From Draconibacterium orientale (GTDB taxonomy: Bacteria; Bacteroidota; Bacteroidia; Bacteroidales; UBA12170), in contig DYSK01000001.1 in assembly GCA_020718315.1 (NCBI GenBank), forward strand, positions 3,936 to 39,623: a stretch of DNA of 35,688 nt, written 5' to 3'. Numbering within the stretch: position 1 is the stretch's first letter; each line of letters begins with the position of its first letter. The notes beneath the pieces are model-generated. The model had not been told where the DNA came from. It did not search any database and saw only the letters and a list, made by a program, of their open reading frames with translations. Position numbers and translations under genes: made by a program. Of this stretch, positions 8,342 through 17,020 are shown piece by piece.

Positions 8342-10642
8342 TCAATTTCCTTTGGCTTTTTGCATTGGATTTGGTTCTGTATTGGTTTCCCGTGCTTTAA
8401 ATAATTCGAATCGAGTAGGTTCCTTTCGCTCCGGCCAATAGTTGTTATTGCGATCTATATCGGCGGTTTCCAAATTTGGATCCAATACTATTTGAGCAAT
8501 CTCTTTTTCGGTAACAAATACTTTCGAAACCTGCTCTTGGTTTGTTTTCCATATTTCTGCCGGAATACGTTTCGTTTCTCTACTTCCATCCGTATAGGTA
8601 AACTCGAGGATAATGGGCATAATAAGTCCGCCCAAATTGCTGAAATCGAGCTGATAATAATTTTTGCCTGCATTTAAAAGGCTTTTTTCTTCTTCGCTAA
8701 GCGAGGAAATATATTTTGAATAAGCTTCATTTTCTTTTATACCAACCTGAAAAGCATTGTAGCGGTTGTAGAAATCGAGCGTAGAAGTATCTTTTTCGGT
8801 ATGAACTTGATCAAGAGAAGATTTGTTTTTGATGGTTGAGATGTATTTATCACGATTTTCGAATTTTTCTTTGGCATCCACCGGCAATTCAATAGCCGGG
8901 TTTTTGCTGTTTAAGCGAAACCAACTTACTTTGTCGAGCGAAATATCCACCGCATCGATCGAATAAAACCAACCGCGCCAAAACCAATCTAAATCCACAG
9001 CCGACGCATCTTCCATCGTTCTAAAGAAATCTTCGGGACTGGGGTGTTTAAACATCCAACGCTGCGCATAGGTTTTAAAAGAAAAATCGAAAAGTTCACG
9101 TCCCATCACAGTTTCGCGCAAAATATTTAATGCAGTAGCCGGTTTGGAATAAGCATTGGCATGAAACTGAATAATGGATTCGGAGTTGGTCATAATTGGA
9201 GAAATAGATTGTTTGTCGCCTTTCATATAATCTACAATATTGTAGGCGGGACCATTGCGAGTTGGGAAATCGCGTTCCCATTCTTGTTCGGTCAAATATT
9301 GAAGAAATGTGTTTAAGCCTTCGTCCATCCACGTCCATTGACGCTCGTCGGAATTAACAATCATTGGAAAAAAATTATGACCCACTTCGTGAATGATTAC
9401 GCCTATCATTCCGTATTTTGTTCGTTCGCTATAGGTTCCGTCTTTTTCGGGTCTGCCGCCATTAAAGCAAATCATCGGATATTCCATTCCTTGATCGGCT
9501 GTATGGACCGAAATAGCCGTTGGATAAGGATAGTCGAAGGTAAATTTTGAATAGGTTTTAAGTGTATGAGCCACCACTTTGGTCGAATATTTTCCCCAGA
9601 GGGGGTTTCCTTCTTTGGGATAATAAGACATGGCCATCACCTTTCTTTCGCCAAAATTCACGGCTTGCGCGTCCCAAATAAATTTTCGCGAAGTGGCGAA
9701 AGCGAAATCCCTGACATTTTCGGCCTGAAAAACCCAGGTTTTTTCTTGAGTCGATTTTTGTTTTTCGGCCAATTCGGCCTCGCTTTGCGAAACAATAAGC
9801 ACCGGAACATCGCTGCCTGAGGCTTGTTTGAAACGAGTCAATTGTTTTGCTGTCAATACTTCGTTTTGATTTTGCAAAATGCCTGTTGCGCCAACAATAT
9901 GATCGGAAGGAACGGTAATTCGGACTTCGTAATTGCCAAATGGCAAGGTAAATTCTCCTCGTCCTAAAAACTGTTTGTTTTGCCATCCTTCTACTTCGTT
10001 GTAAACGGCCATTCGTGGGAAAAATTGAGCTATGATATAAAGATAATTATTGTCTTCGGGGAAATATTCATATCCGGAACGACCGCCCATTTTCACATGA
10101 TCATTGATATTGTACCACCATTTTATTTTGAAACTGAAATTGGTATTTGGTTTCAGTGGTTTTGGCAAATCGATACGCATCATGGTTTTGTTTACGATAT
10201 ATGCCAAAGGCACATCTTTGGCATCGCTTATTTTTTCGAGCTTAAATCCACCGTCAAAATCGGGTACCAATCGGCTTAAGCTTTCTAAACTCATCTGATT
10301 GCGAATTTCGGAACTTTGGCCGCTGTATGAGTCAGAATCTTTTGCTCGCATATTTTGATCGAGCTGCACCCATAAATAAGTTAGCTCGTCGGGCGACTGA
10401 TTGTAGTAGGTGATGGTTTCTTCGCCATAAATCCGTTGCTGTTGATCATCGAGGCGGATAGAAATCTTATAATCGGCTTTTTGTTGCCAATACAGATGGC
10501 CTGGAGCTCCGCTTGCTGTTCTATATACGTTGGGCGTAGCAAATTCTTCTTTGAGCTGATGAAATTTGCTTTTATTTTGCTGTGCAAACAACTGCAAACT
10601 CAAAAAAACGAAAAGCGGGATTAAAACTAGATTTTTCTTCAT
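8342..10642 (-). CDS. M1-family zinc metallopeptidase, secreted
   Basis: A 766-residue exported gluzincin. The signal peptide is MKKNLVLIPLFVFLSLQLFAQQ. An N-terminal beta-rich M1 domain (about 45-270) is followed by the catalytic domain. The substrate-binding motif QGMEYP corresponds to GAMEN, and zinc is bound by H418 and H422 of HEVGH plus E441 (HExxH-x18-E, all present), with E419 as the catalytic base. The C-terminal domain has Trp-rich WFWRGWFYSIDAVD and ends in polar, Lys/Asn-rich residues. The protein is predicted to act in the periplasm or at the surface as an aminopeptidase. It lies 28 nt downstream of the HupE-like gene on the same strand, probably in one transcript, suggesting that the membrane protein supports the secreted metalloenzyme or shares its regulation. 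Confidence 0.94.
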   Translation of the reverse strand: MKKNLVLIPLFVFLSLQLFAQQNKSKFHQLKEEFATPNVYRTASGAPGHLYWQQKADYKISIRLDDQQQRIYGEETITYYNQSPDELTYLWVQLDQNMRAKDSDSYSGQSSEIRNQMSLESLSRLVPDFDGGFKLEKISDAKDVPLAYIVNKTMMRIDLPKPLKPNTNFSFKIKWWYNINDHVKMGGRSGYEYFPEDNNYLYIIAQFFPRMAVYNEVEGWQNKQFLGRGEFTLPFGNYEVRITVPSDHIVGATGILQNQNEVLTAKQLTRFKQASGSDVPVLIVSQSEAELAEKQKSTQEKTWVFQAENVRDFAFATSRKFIWDAQAVNFGERKVMAMSYYPKEGNPLWGKYSTKVVAHTLKTYSKFTFDYPYPTAISVHTADQGMEYPMICFNGGRPEKDGTYSERTKYGMIGVIIHEVGHNFFPMIVNSDERQWTWMDEGLNTFLQYLTEQEWERDFPTRNGPAYNIVDYMKGDKQSISPIMTNSESIIQFHANAYSKPATALNILRETVMGRELFDFSFKTYAQRWMFKHPSPEDFFRTMEDASAVDLDWFWRGWFYSIDAVDISLDKVSWFRLNSKNPAIELPVDAKEKFENRDKYISTIKNKSSLDQVHTEKDTSTLDFYNRYNAFQVGIKENEAYSKYISSLSEEEKSLLNAGKNYYQLDFSNLGGLIMPIILEFTYTDGSRETKRIPAEIWKTNQEQVSKVFVTEKEIAQIVLDPNLETADIDRNNNYWPERKEPTRFELFKARETNTEPNPMQKAKGN

Positions 10643-10670
10643 AATCGGTCAGGTTTGGTTTGTTATTTTA

Positions 10671-11243
10671 TCACCAAAATCGTGTTTCAAACAGCAGGAA
10701 GATGGCCATTGTTCCGGCAATAGCCGAAATGCTTATCTTCCAATATTGATGATTTTGATGCAAAAATCGGGTGTAAAGATACAACAATAAGAAATAGATG
10801 CCCACTATCAGCAATTGCCCAATTTCCAATCCAATATTAAAAGCAAACAAAGGAAAAACGATTGAGATTTCTGAGCCAAGGAGCATTTTGAGGTAGTTGG
10901 AAAATCCCAATCCGTGAATGAGCCCAAATAAAATGGAAAAAGCGTAGTTCATTTTTATTTTGCGTGCACTTTGTGGAAAAAAATTCTGAACGGCGGTAAT
11001 TAATATCGTTAAAGGGATTAAGAATTCGATAATGGGTGCCGAGATGAAAATGAATTTCAAAGTGGATAAGGCAAGGCTAATGGAGTGGCCAATGGTAAAG
11101 GCAGTAATCAAAATCACTACGTTTTTTATTTCCTTTATTCTGTACGAGGCCGTTAGCGACAGAAGAAAAAGCATGTGGTCGTAGCCATGCGGGTCAATAA
11201 TGTGTTTAAATCCAAGTCTTAAATAAAGTTCAAATTCGGTCAT
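10671..11243 (-). CDS. HupE/UreJ-like integral membrane protein
   Basis: A 190-residue protein with about six membrane helices. The first loop carries the characteristic GFKHIIDPHGYDHMLFLL motif, rich in His and Asp, and helix 2 contains TAFTIGHSISLALSTL; both match the HupE/UreJ_2 (PF13795) family. Further in it has GLIHGLGFSNYL. HupE and UreJ proteins are nickel/cobalt permeases beside hydrogenases and ureases, but no such enzyme is encoded here. The His/Asp motifs suggest metal transport; which metal is unknown. It precedes the M1 zinc peptidase and is divergent from a small exported protein, with start codons separated by only 29 nt. Confidence 0.88.
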   Translation of the reverse strand: MTEFELYLRLGFKHIIDPHGYDHMLFLLSLTASYRIKEIKNVVILITAFTIGHSISLALSTLKFIFISAPIIEFLIPLTILITAVQNFFPQSARKIKMNYAFSILFGLIHGLGFSNYLKMLLGSEISIVFPLFAFNIGLEIGQLLIVGIYFLLLYLYTRFLHQNHQYWKISISAIAGTMAIFLLFETRFW

Positions 11244-11251
11244 TTTTGGTT

Positions 11252-11259
11252 TATCTTTG
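11252..11259 (+). promoter_or_regulatory. -7 element for the DUF6702-like gene
   Basis: TATCTTTG, an exact TAnnTTTG match, lies 13 nt before the GTG start at 11273, in the 29-nt gap between divergent genes. Confidence 0.5.
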
Positions 11260-11272
11260 AAAAAAAATCGGC

Positions 11273-11797
11273 GTGAAAGTAGGCAAAATTCAGATTCTTT
11301 ATCGGCTCTTATTTATTTTCCTTTTTGCATTTGGAATTCCTCTTTTGCAAGCACATCCGTATTTTGTGAGTGTTTGTGAGATGAAATACGAACCAAAAAC
11401 CAAGTCTTTAAATGTAAGTTTGCGCTTGTTTGTTGATGATCTGGAGAAATCGTTGGAAGATTTGGGCGTGGACAATCTAAATCTAGGTGAAAAAACAGAG
11501 CACGAAGATGCCGATTTGACTCTAAAAAAGTATATCGAAAAAGAGCTGTTGGTCGAAATAGATCAGAAAAGGGTAGTTTTAAATTTTCTGGGCAAAGAAG
11601 TGGAAAACGATTTGTGTTTTATCTTTTTAGAAGCCGGCCATATTGAACCCTTTGAGAAAATAAAAATTTCGAATCGGGTTTTGTTTCAAAGTTTTCCAAC
11701 GCAAACAAATTTGGTTCATTGCACGAATCAAGAGCAAACAAAGAGTCTTTTGCTTAGCCGCAATAGCCCTTCGGGCGAATTGGTTTGGCGAAAATAA
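11273..11797 (+). CDS. DUF6702-like exported protein
   Basis: A 174-residue protein with a GTG start, a signal peptide (MKVGKIQILYRLLFIFLFAFG... cleaved near LQA-HPYF), and a soluble domain that begins HPYFVSVCEMKYEPKTKSLNVSLRLFVDDLE. This opening and the acidic middle (LKKYIEKELLVEIDQKR) match the small uncharacterised family called DUF6702 in Bacteroidota. No catalytic site is recognisable. In mature form it has two His near the N-terminus and two further Cys, so a metal-binding role is possible but unproven. It is divergent from the HupE-like gene, which with the M1 peptidase suggests a functional trio. It ends 6 nt from the convergent comF gene. The start codon is supported by the -7 element 13 nt upstream. 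Confidence 0.75.
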   Translation: MKVGKIQILYRLLFIFLFAFGIPLLQAHPYFVSVCEMKYEPKTKSLNVSLRLFVDDLEKSLEDLGVDNLNLGEKTEHEDADLTLKKYIEKELLVEIDQKRVVLNFLGKEVENDLCFIFLEAGHIEPFEKIKISNRVLFQSFPTQTNLVHCTNQEQTKSLLLSRNSPSGELVWRK

Positions 11798-11803
11798 TTG
11801 CTA

Positions 11804-12496
11804 TTATTTGTGTGCCGAAGCAATGGCCGCTATGCTGATTTTTACATTCGGAATTTTCAACAAAATCTGTGCACAAGCTTCCAATGTGGAGCCGGTGGTT
11901 ATCACATCGTCAACAAGCAAAATGTGTTTGTCCGCAAAAAATTCCGGATTTTTTACTTCAAAAATGTCTTTCACATTTTCCCATCGTTGAATTTTCGATT
12001 TTCGGGTTTGGGTTTCAGAAGCCGTTTTTCTATACAGACTCTCGGCGTCCATCTTCACTTGCATCGAAGAAGCCAATCCGATGGCAAATTGTTCGCTTTG
12101 ATTGTATCCTCTAATCGCTTTTTTGTCGGGATGGAGCGGAACAGGCATAATGAGATCGATTTGGCTGAAAGGGAAAGCGTTTTTTAGTTGCAATCCATAT
12201 CGTTTTCCCATGTAAACACCAATTTCTTTCACTCCTTTGTATTTGAGTTTATGCATTAATTTTTGCACTCTGTTTCCCCGATGAAAATACAGCATTGCGG
12301 CCACTCCCTGAACGGGAATTTTTCCCCAGAAAACTGAATGCATGGGATTCTCCGGATCTTTGTCCCAATGGGTATAAGGCAAATGACCTAAACAATGCAA
12401 ACAAATCAATTCTTCATTTTTGTACAGACTATTGCCACAAATCTCGCAGCTGCGAGGAAATAGTAATGCCAAAAAATCATTTAAAAATGTAGTCAT
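11804..12496 (-). CDS. comF: ComF-family phosphoribosyltransferase-like protein
   Basis: A 230-residue cytoplasmic protein of the ComF/GntX family. The N-terminal zinc ribbon has C17xxC20 and C32xxC35 (CEICG, CLHC). It is followed by a YFHRGNRVQKLMHKLKYKG region and a type I phosphoribosyltransferase core with the PRPP-binding loop HILLVDDVITTGSTLEAC. ComF is needed for DNA uptake during natural transformation in several bacteria, and homologues exist in non-competent species too, so the exact role here is open. Length and architecture are normal. The start at 12496 is 39 nt from the divergent ABC gene. Confidence 0.93.
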   Translation of the reverse strand: MTTFLNDFLALLFPRSCEICGNSLYKNEELICLHCLGHLPYTHWDKDPENPMHSVFWGKIPVQGVAAMLYFHRGNRVQKLMHKLKYKGVKEIGVYMGKRYGLQLKNAFPFSQIDLIMPVPLHPDKKAIRGYNQSEQFAIGLASSMQVKMDAESLYRKTASETQTRKSKIQRWENVKDIFEVKNPEFFADKHILLVDDVITTGSTLEACAQILLKIPNVKISIAAIASAHK

Positions 12497-12535
12497 CGGG
12501 CAAATTCAAATGCAAAATAATGTTTAGCTTGCAGC

Positions 12536-14275
12536 ATGATTCCGCTTCTTCAAATCAACAACCTAAGTATTGGTTTTCCGCAAGGAAAGCAAGACAACAA
12601 AGCCATTCACGAGATTAGTTTGAGCGTTCAGCCTGGGCAAACCTTAGGCATTGTTGGCGAATCGGGTTCCGGAAAATCATTGACTTCACTTGCAATCATG
12701 CGGTTATTGTCAAAACAAGCCGTTGTTCTTGGTGGCGAAATTTTGCTGCACCTCAAAGATAATGATAATTTGGACTTAATCAAACTGAGTGAAAAAGAAT
12801 TGCAAAAATTGCGTGGAAACAGGATTGCAATGATTTTTCAAGAGCCAATGACCGCTTTAAATCCGGTTGTTCTATGCGGAAAACAAGTAAGCGAAGTTTT
12901 GCTTCTGCACACAAAAATGTCGAAGAAAGAAGCGAAGCTGAGAACGATTCAACTGTTTGAAGAGGTTCAGCTTTCCGAAACCGAAAAAATATACAACTCC
13001 TATCCGCACCAACTTTCCGGTGGGCAAAAACAGCGCATTTTGATTGCCATGGCAATGGCCTGCCAGCCTGCTTTGCTTATTGCCGACGAACCTACCACCG
13101 CTTTGGATGCAAGTGTTCAGCAAGCCATTCTGGAATTGATAAAACAGCTCAAAGAAAAACACAAAACAACCACTCTGTTTATTTCGCACGATTTGAATTT
13201 AGTTTCAAATTTGGCCGATCAGGTGGCGGTAGTCTACCAAGGCAAAATTGTAGAATACGGACGTGTTCAGGAATTGTTTAGCAATCCAAAGCATCCATAT
13301 ACCAAAGGATTGCTTTTTTGTCGGCCGCCGTCAGACAAGCGATTGATACGACTTCCGTTGATGGAAGATTTTTTATCCAAAGCGGGGAAAGAGATCACCG
13401 AATCGGCCGGCAAATTTTTAAATGAAATTAGTTTGGAAACCCGGCGGCTCAATCATGAGAAACTTTATACCCAAAAACCATTGTTGGAAGTTCAGAATCT
13501 TGTGGTGAGTTTCCCAATAAAGAAATCCTTTTTTGGCAAAACGACCGGCGAAATGAAAGCCGTCGATGATGTAAGTTTCTCCGTTTATCCGGGCGAAACG
13601 CTTGGCTTGGTTGGTGAATCTGGATGTGGAAAAACCACTTTGAGTAGGGCTATTGTTTTGCTCAATGCGGTTGATTCCGGTTCCGTTCGTTTCGAAAATC
13701 AGAATATTTTGAATCTTTCGCCTACGCAACGAAAAGAATTTAGAAAAAATGTGCAAATCATTTTTCAAGATCCTTATGGTTCTTTAAATCCTCGCATAAG
13801 CATTGGAGAAGCCATCTTGGAACCTATGACAGCGCATTATTTGCTCGATAAAAAAGAGAGAAAAAATCAGGTTTTCAAGCTTTTGGAAATGGTTGGATTG
13901 GAAAAATCGAGTTTTATCCGTTATCCACATGAGTTTTCGGGTGGCCAGCGGCAGCGGATTTCCATTGCGCGTGCTTTGGCTGTGAACCCGAAATTTATTA
14001 TTTGCGACGAGAGCGTTTCTTCGCTCGATGTCTCCGTTCAGGCGCAAATCCTGAATTTATTGAATGATTTAAAGCAGGAACTTGGTCTTACCTATCTTTT
14101 TATTTCGCACGATCTGGCTGTTGTTAAATATATGTCGGATCGGGTAATGGTAATGAAAAACGGAAAGCTAGTAGAAACAAACGAAGCCGACGATTTATTT
14201 TTCAATCCGAAACATGAATACACAAAATTGCTGTTAAGATCAATTTCTAAACTAAGTTTGCAAAAAACAATCTAA
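12536..14275 (+). CDS. Fused double-ATPase ABC transporter protein, peptide/nickel (Dpp/Opp) type
   Basis: A 579-residue fusion of two nucleotide-binding domains, equivalent to DppD joined to DppF (the YejF arrangement). Domain 1 (about 1-270) has Walker A GESGSGKS, signature LSGGQKQR, and Walker B LLIADEPTTALD. It ends with the NPKHPYTKGLLFCRPP oligopeptide-type tail. Domain 2 (about 315-579) has GESGCGKT, FSGGQRQR and IICDESVSSLD. All catalytic elements look intact. It would energise uptake or export of peptides or similar solutes through separate permease subunits. Neither permeases nor a binding protein are present within the window, so it works as an orphan or its partners are elsewhere. 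No Shine-Dalgarno sequence is visible. Confidence 0.93.
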   Translation: MIPLLQINNLSIGFPQGKQDNKAIHEISLSVQPGQTLGIVGESGSGKSLTSLAIMRLLSKQAVVLGGEILLHLKDNDNLDLIKLSEKELQKLRGNRIAMIFQEPMTALNPVVLCGKQVSEVLLLHTKMSKKEAKLRTIQLFEEVQLSETEKIYNSYPHQLSGGQKQRILIAMAMACQPALLIADEPTTALDASVQQAILELIKQLKEKHKTTTLFISHDLNLVSNLADQVAVVYQGKIVEYGRVQELFSNPKHPYTKGLLFCRPPSDKRLIRLPLMEDFLSKAGKEITESAGKFLNEISLETRRLNHEKLYTQKPLLEVQNLVVSFPIKKSFFGKTTGEMKAVDDVSFSVYPGETLGLVGESGCGKTTLSRAIVLLNAVDSGSVRFENQNILNLSPTQRKEFRKNVQIIFQDPYGSLNPRISIGEAILEPMTAHYLLDKKERKNQVFKLLEMVGLEKSSFIRYPHEFSGGQRQRISIARALAVNPKFIICDESVSSLDVSVQAQILNLLNDLKQELGLTYLFISHDLAVVKYMSDRVMVMKNGKLVETNEADDLFFNPKHEYTKLLLRSISKLSLQKTI

Positions 14276-14373
14276 ACGATGAACGCGATTTCCACTTTTA
14301 TAAATTTCGGCACAATAGACGACAGTCACAAATATTCATTTGTTGAATCTTTACACGACAACAAGATCTAATC

Positions 14374-15624
14374 ATGAAACAAAAAATAATTGTAGTAGGA
14401 GCAGGCTTTGCAGGTTTGCAGTTTGTTCGCAAAATAGACCCTCAATTTTTCGATATTTTAATCATCGACAAATTAAATCACCATCAATTTCAGCCTTTGT
14501 TTTACCAAGTGGCCACGTCGCAGATAGAACCATCGAGTATTTCTTTTCCAATCCGACACATCTTTAAAAACAAAAACCACGTTCGTATTCGGATGGGCGA
14601 ATTGCTTCGGCTAAATCATCAGGAAAAAAGCATTTCTACCAATATTGGCGATTTCGAATATGATTATTTGGTGATTGCCACAGGATGTAAAACCAATTTT
14701 TTTGGCAATCGGGAGATTGAAAAGAACGCATTTTCCTTAAAATCGACCTACGATTCCATTACCATTCGAAACCACATCCTTCAAACTTTCGAATCTGTCT
14801 TGGCTGTTCCCGAAGAGAAAAGAGGAGATTTGCTTCAATTGGTCATTGTTGGCGCTGGCCCAACCGGCGTTGAACTTGCGGGAGCTTTTGCCGAAATAAA
14901 AAGAAATATTTTGCCTAAAGATTATCCGCGAATCGATTTTTCGGCTTTTAAAATAATATTGATAGAAGGAAGCGGACGCACTTTGAACAATATGAGCGAA
15001 AACGCGAAGCAAACTTCCAGAAAATACCTCGAAAATATGGGTGTAACGATCTTAACCGAAACCTTTGTCGAAAACTACGATGGCGAAATTTTGACCTTGA
15101 AAGGAGGCCCGACAATCAAAACAGAAACGGTTATTTGGGCTGCGGGCGTAATTGGAAATAATATCGAAGGAATTCCCGAAAATGAAATTAAGCGCGGAAA
15201 TAGAATTGCCGTAAACAGAACAAACCAAACACTTTTTAGCGATGACGTTTTTGCACTTGGCGATATTGCGTATATGGAAACGCCTAATTATCCCTTTGGC
15301 CATCCACAAGTGGCAAATGTGGCCATAAACCAAGCCGTAAATCTGGCAAAAAATTTAAACAGAATTAAAAAAGGAAAACCACAAAAAGAATTTGAATACA
15401 AAGATCTTGGTTCAATGGCTACAATAGGGCGAAACAAAGCTGTGGTTGACTTTCCATTTGTCCGATTCAAAGGGTATTTTGCTTGGGTTATTTGGATGTT
15501 TTTGCACTTGATGCTTATCTTGAGTGTTCGAAACAAACTCATCGTTTTTATCAACTGGGCATTTGCTTACATCACCAAAGACACTTCGTTGCGTTTAATC
15601 CTTACACCGACAACTAAGAAATAA
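14374..15624 (+). CDS. ndh: Type II NADH dehydrogenase (NDH-2)
   Basis: A 416-residue FAD/NADH flavoprotein that passes electrons from NADH to quinone at the membrane without proton pumping. The FAD-binding site is IVVGAGFAGLQF (residues 5-16), and the NADH-binding Rossmann motif is VIVGAGPTGVELAGAFAE near residue 167. The second FAD segment is DDVFALGDIAYME, followed by HPQVANVAINQA. The C-terminal hydrophobic hairpin (YFAWVIWMFLHLMLILSVRNKLIVFINWAF) is the membrane anchor typical of this family. The length is normal. The gene is monocistronic; the upstream gap of 98 nt has no clear TAnnTTTG element. The next gene is convergent, with the terminator at 15640-15670 between them. Confidence 0.93.
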   Translation: MKQKIIVVGAGFAGLQFVRKIDPQFFDILIIDKLNHHQFQPLFYQVATSQIEPSSISFPIRHIFKNKNHVRIRMGELLRLNHQEKSISTNIGDFEYDYLVIATGCKTNFFGNREIEKNAFSLKSTYDSITIRNHILQTFESVLAVPEEKRGDLLQLVIVGAGPTGVELAGAFAEIKRNILPKDYPRIDFSAFKIILIEGSGRTLNNMSENAKQTSRKYLENMGVTILTETFVENYDGEILTLKGGPTIKTETVIWAAGVIGNNIEGIPENEIKRGNRIAVNRTNQTLFSDDVFALGDIAYMETPNYPFGHPQVANVAINQAVNLAKNLNRIKKGKPQKEFEYKDLGSMATIGRNKAVVDFPFVRFKGYFAWVIWMFLHLMLILSVRNKLIVFINWAFAYITKDTSLRLILTPTTKK

Positions 15625-15633
15625 TTGCAGTTT

Positions 15634-15670
15634 GGAGAAGAAAAAAACCGGAAAATTTTGTTTTCCGGTT
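15634..15670 (-). terminator. Rho-independent terminator of the Spy/CpxP-like gene
   Basis: A perfect 10-bp stem (AACCGGAAAA with TTTTCCGGTT, 5-nt loop) is followed on the minus strand by a T-rich tract (TTTTTCTTC). It lies 54 nt past the stop codon of the Spy-like gene and 20 nt past the end of ndh, so it may serve both converging genes. Confidence 0.85.
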
Positions 15671-15723
15671 CAGTCTGAATTTTTGAAAAATATTTATTGG
15701 CTTCTTTCAGCGGAAGCGCTGAT

Positions 15724-16251
15724 TTATTTTGCAAAACGTGGGCAGTTTTGGTTTCCAAAACCGGCTCCTCTTTTTCCACCCATTCCTTTCCCAGCGCCCA
15801 TTCCTTTGCCTGCACCTTGATGTGCATCAAATAAAACTTTTTGAGAGTCTGTAAGTAAACTTCTAACTGCCAAACGATGTTCAGCAGCATTTTTTTGAAC
15901 TTGAGCACGTACTCCACTCATGTTGTCGATCACATTCGAAATGGCTTTCAAATCTTGATTGTTTCCGGTTTGAAGACTGCGTTTTTTGGCGGCAAGTTCG
16001 CCAAGTTGGTTTTGCAAAGGAAGGTTTTTTGCGATAAGTGCTGTACGTAAATCGCTCACCTTTGTTTGTTGATCGGCTGATAAATTTAAAAATGCACAAT
16101 TGCCGTTGGCCGCATTTTGATTCATTCCTTGTCCCATCATCCCTTGCCCTTTTGGAGCCATTCCTTGTCCTCTTTGTGCCATTGCACTATAGCCAAAAGC
16201 TACAATCATGCTCAATACTAATACGCTCGATAAAATACTTTTTGTTTTCAT
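15724..16251 (-). CDS. Spy/CpxP-like periplasmic protein with Gly/Met-rich tails
   Basis: A 175-residue exported protein. The signal peptide ends ...GYSAMA-QRG. It is followed by a Gly/Met/Gln-rich tract (GMAPKGQGMMGQGM), a helical core (about residues 50-145) with two LTxxQ-type motifs (LSADQQTKVSDL and LTDSQKVLFDAH) as in Spy, CpxP and ZraP proteins, and a C-terminal Gly/Lys/Met repeat tail (GAGKGMGAGKGMGG). Two Cys occur, one near each end of the core. Spy-like proteins are periplasmic chaperones or envelope-stress and metal sensors. The Met-rich tails would suit copper or silver binding, though this is inference. It has its own strong terminator. No sensor kinase or sigma factor is adjacent. 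Confidence 0.75.
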   Translation of the reverse strand: MKTKSILSSVLVLSMIVAFGYSAMAQRGQGMAPKGQGMMGQGMNQNAANGNCAFLNLSADQQTKVSDLRTALIAKNLPLQNQLGELAAKKRSLQTGNNQDLKAISNVIDNMSGVRAQVQKNAAEHRLAVRSLLTDSQKVLFDAHQGAGKGMGAGKGMGGKRGAGFGNQNCPRFAK

Positions 16252-16447
16252 AATCTTCGTTTTATAATAAATTAAAATGTTGTTTTTAAAAATCTGCTTC
16301 TTTGACAGCCCAAAGAAAAAAAGGTTTAAAAGCAGGTAGATATTTTTTTTTGTTCCAATGAATTATTATTGTAATAGATTAGAAACCAAAAGTTTGTGCG
16401 AACAAAGTTTTATTAAAATAAAAGAGAACAAATTTTTTAGCGAGAAT

Positions 16448-17020
16448 TTACGATACTTCAATGTTGTATTTTCGCAACAAGCCCAGTATTTCTTCTTTCG
16501 AAAATTTCGCTTTCTTGATTTTATTTAGTTCTGGGTCAAAAGAATAGTTGAAAGCGGTGCGGAAATCTGCTTTTTCTAAAAGGGTGTTTTCAAAATTTGA
16601 CCCACTTAAATCGCAGTTCTCAAAATTCACGCCCTTCAAATCGGCCTCGGCAAAATCGACCTCATAAAGCTGGCAATTTTTGAATCGCGTATTTCTCAAA
16701 TTTCGTTTATAAAAGGAGGATAAATTCAACTGGCTGTTTTCGAATTGGATCGAAAACAAAAAGGCATTGCAATCTTCGAAATGCAAGCCGAGTACTTTGC
16801 ATTGGTACAATTTCACCTCTTTAAATGAAGTGTTTTTTATACGAACATTGCTTAGATCGCAATTTTCAAACAGAGTGTTTTCGAAGCTATAATCCGAAAC
16901 ATCAACATTCGAAAAATTGCAGTTCGCAAAAATGCAATTATCGTAGTCCGCTTTTGCCAATTTCGTTATTGAAAAATCCAAATCCGCAAAATCTATGTTT
17001 TCTATTAAGAGTACATTCAT
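16448..17020 (-). CDS. Pentapeptide-repeat protein
   Basis: A 190-residue protein made almost entirely of pentapeptide repeats of the form A(D/N)LxX: for example CIFANCNFSNVDVSDYSFENTL and DLKGVNFENCDLSG. The repeats cover roughly residues 5-155 and predict a right-handed quadrilateral beta-helix. The C-terminal helix pair (NKIKKAKFSKEEILGLLRKYNIEV) is a common capping segment in this family. There is no signal peptide, so it is cytoplasmic. Members such as Qnr and MfpA shield DNA gyrase from quinolones by mimicking DNA, but the majority have no known function, and there is no direct evidence for gyrase protection here. Cys occurs at several helix-facing positions (ANCNF, ENCDL, KNCQL, ENCDL). 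Confidence 0.9.
   Translation of the reverse strand: MNVLLIENIDFADLDFSITKLAKADYDNCIFANCNFSNVDVSDYSFENTLFENCDLSNVRIKNTSFKEVKLYQCKVLGLHFEDCNAFLFSIQFENSQLNLSSFYKRNLRNTRFKNCQLYEVDFAEADLKGVNFENCDLSGSNFENTLLEKADFRTAFNYSFDPELNKIKKAKFSKEEILGLLRKYNIEVS

Noticed and set aside
10671..11243. HupE/UreJ-like protein as evidence for a hydrogenase or urease cluster
   Set aside because: No hydrogenase, urease or accessory gene is nearby; the neighbours are a peptidase and a DUF6702 protein.
13921..13929. Perfect DnaA box TTATCCACA, in a window that also holds dnaN
   Set aside because: It is a single copy inside the coding sequence of the ABC ATPase (codons for YPHE), 18 kb from dnaN, with no cluster of boxes or AT-rich unwinding element. 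It is not an origin.
16440..17020. Quinolone-resistance determinant (qnr)
   Set aside because: It shares the repeat fold but shows no sequence evidence specific to Qnr proteins.
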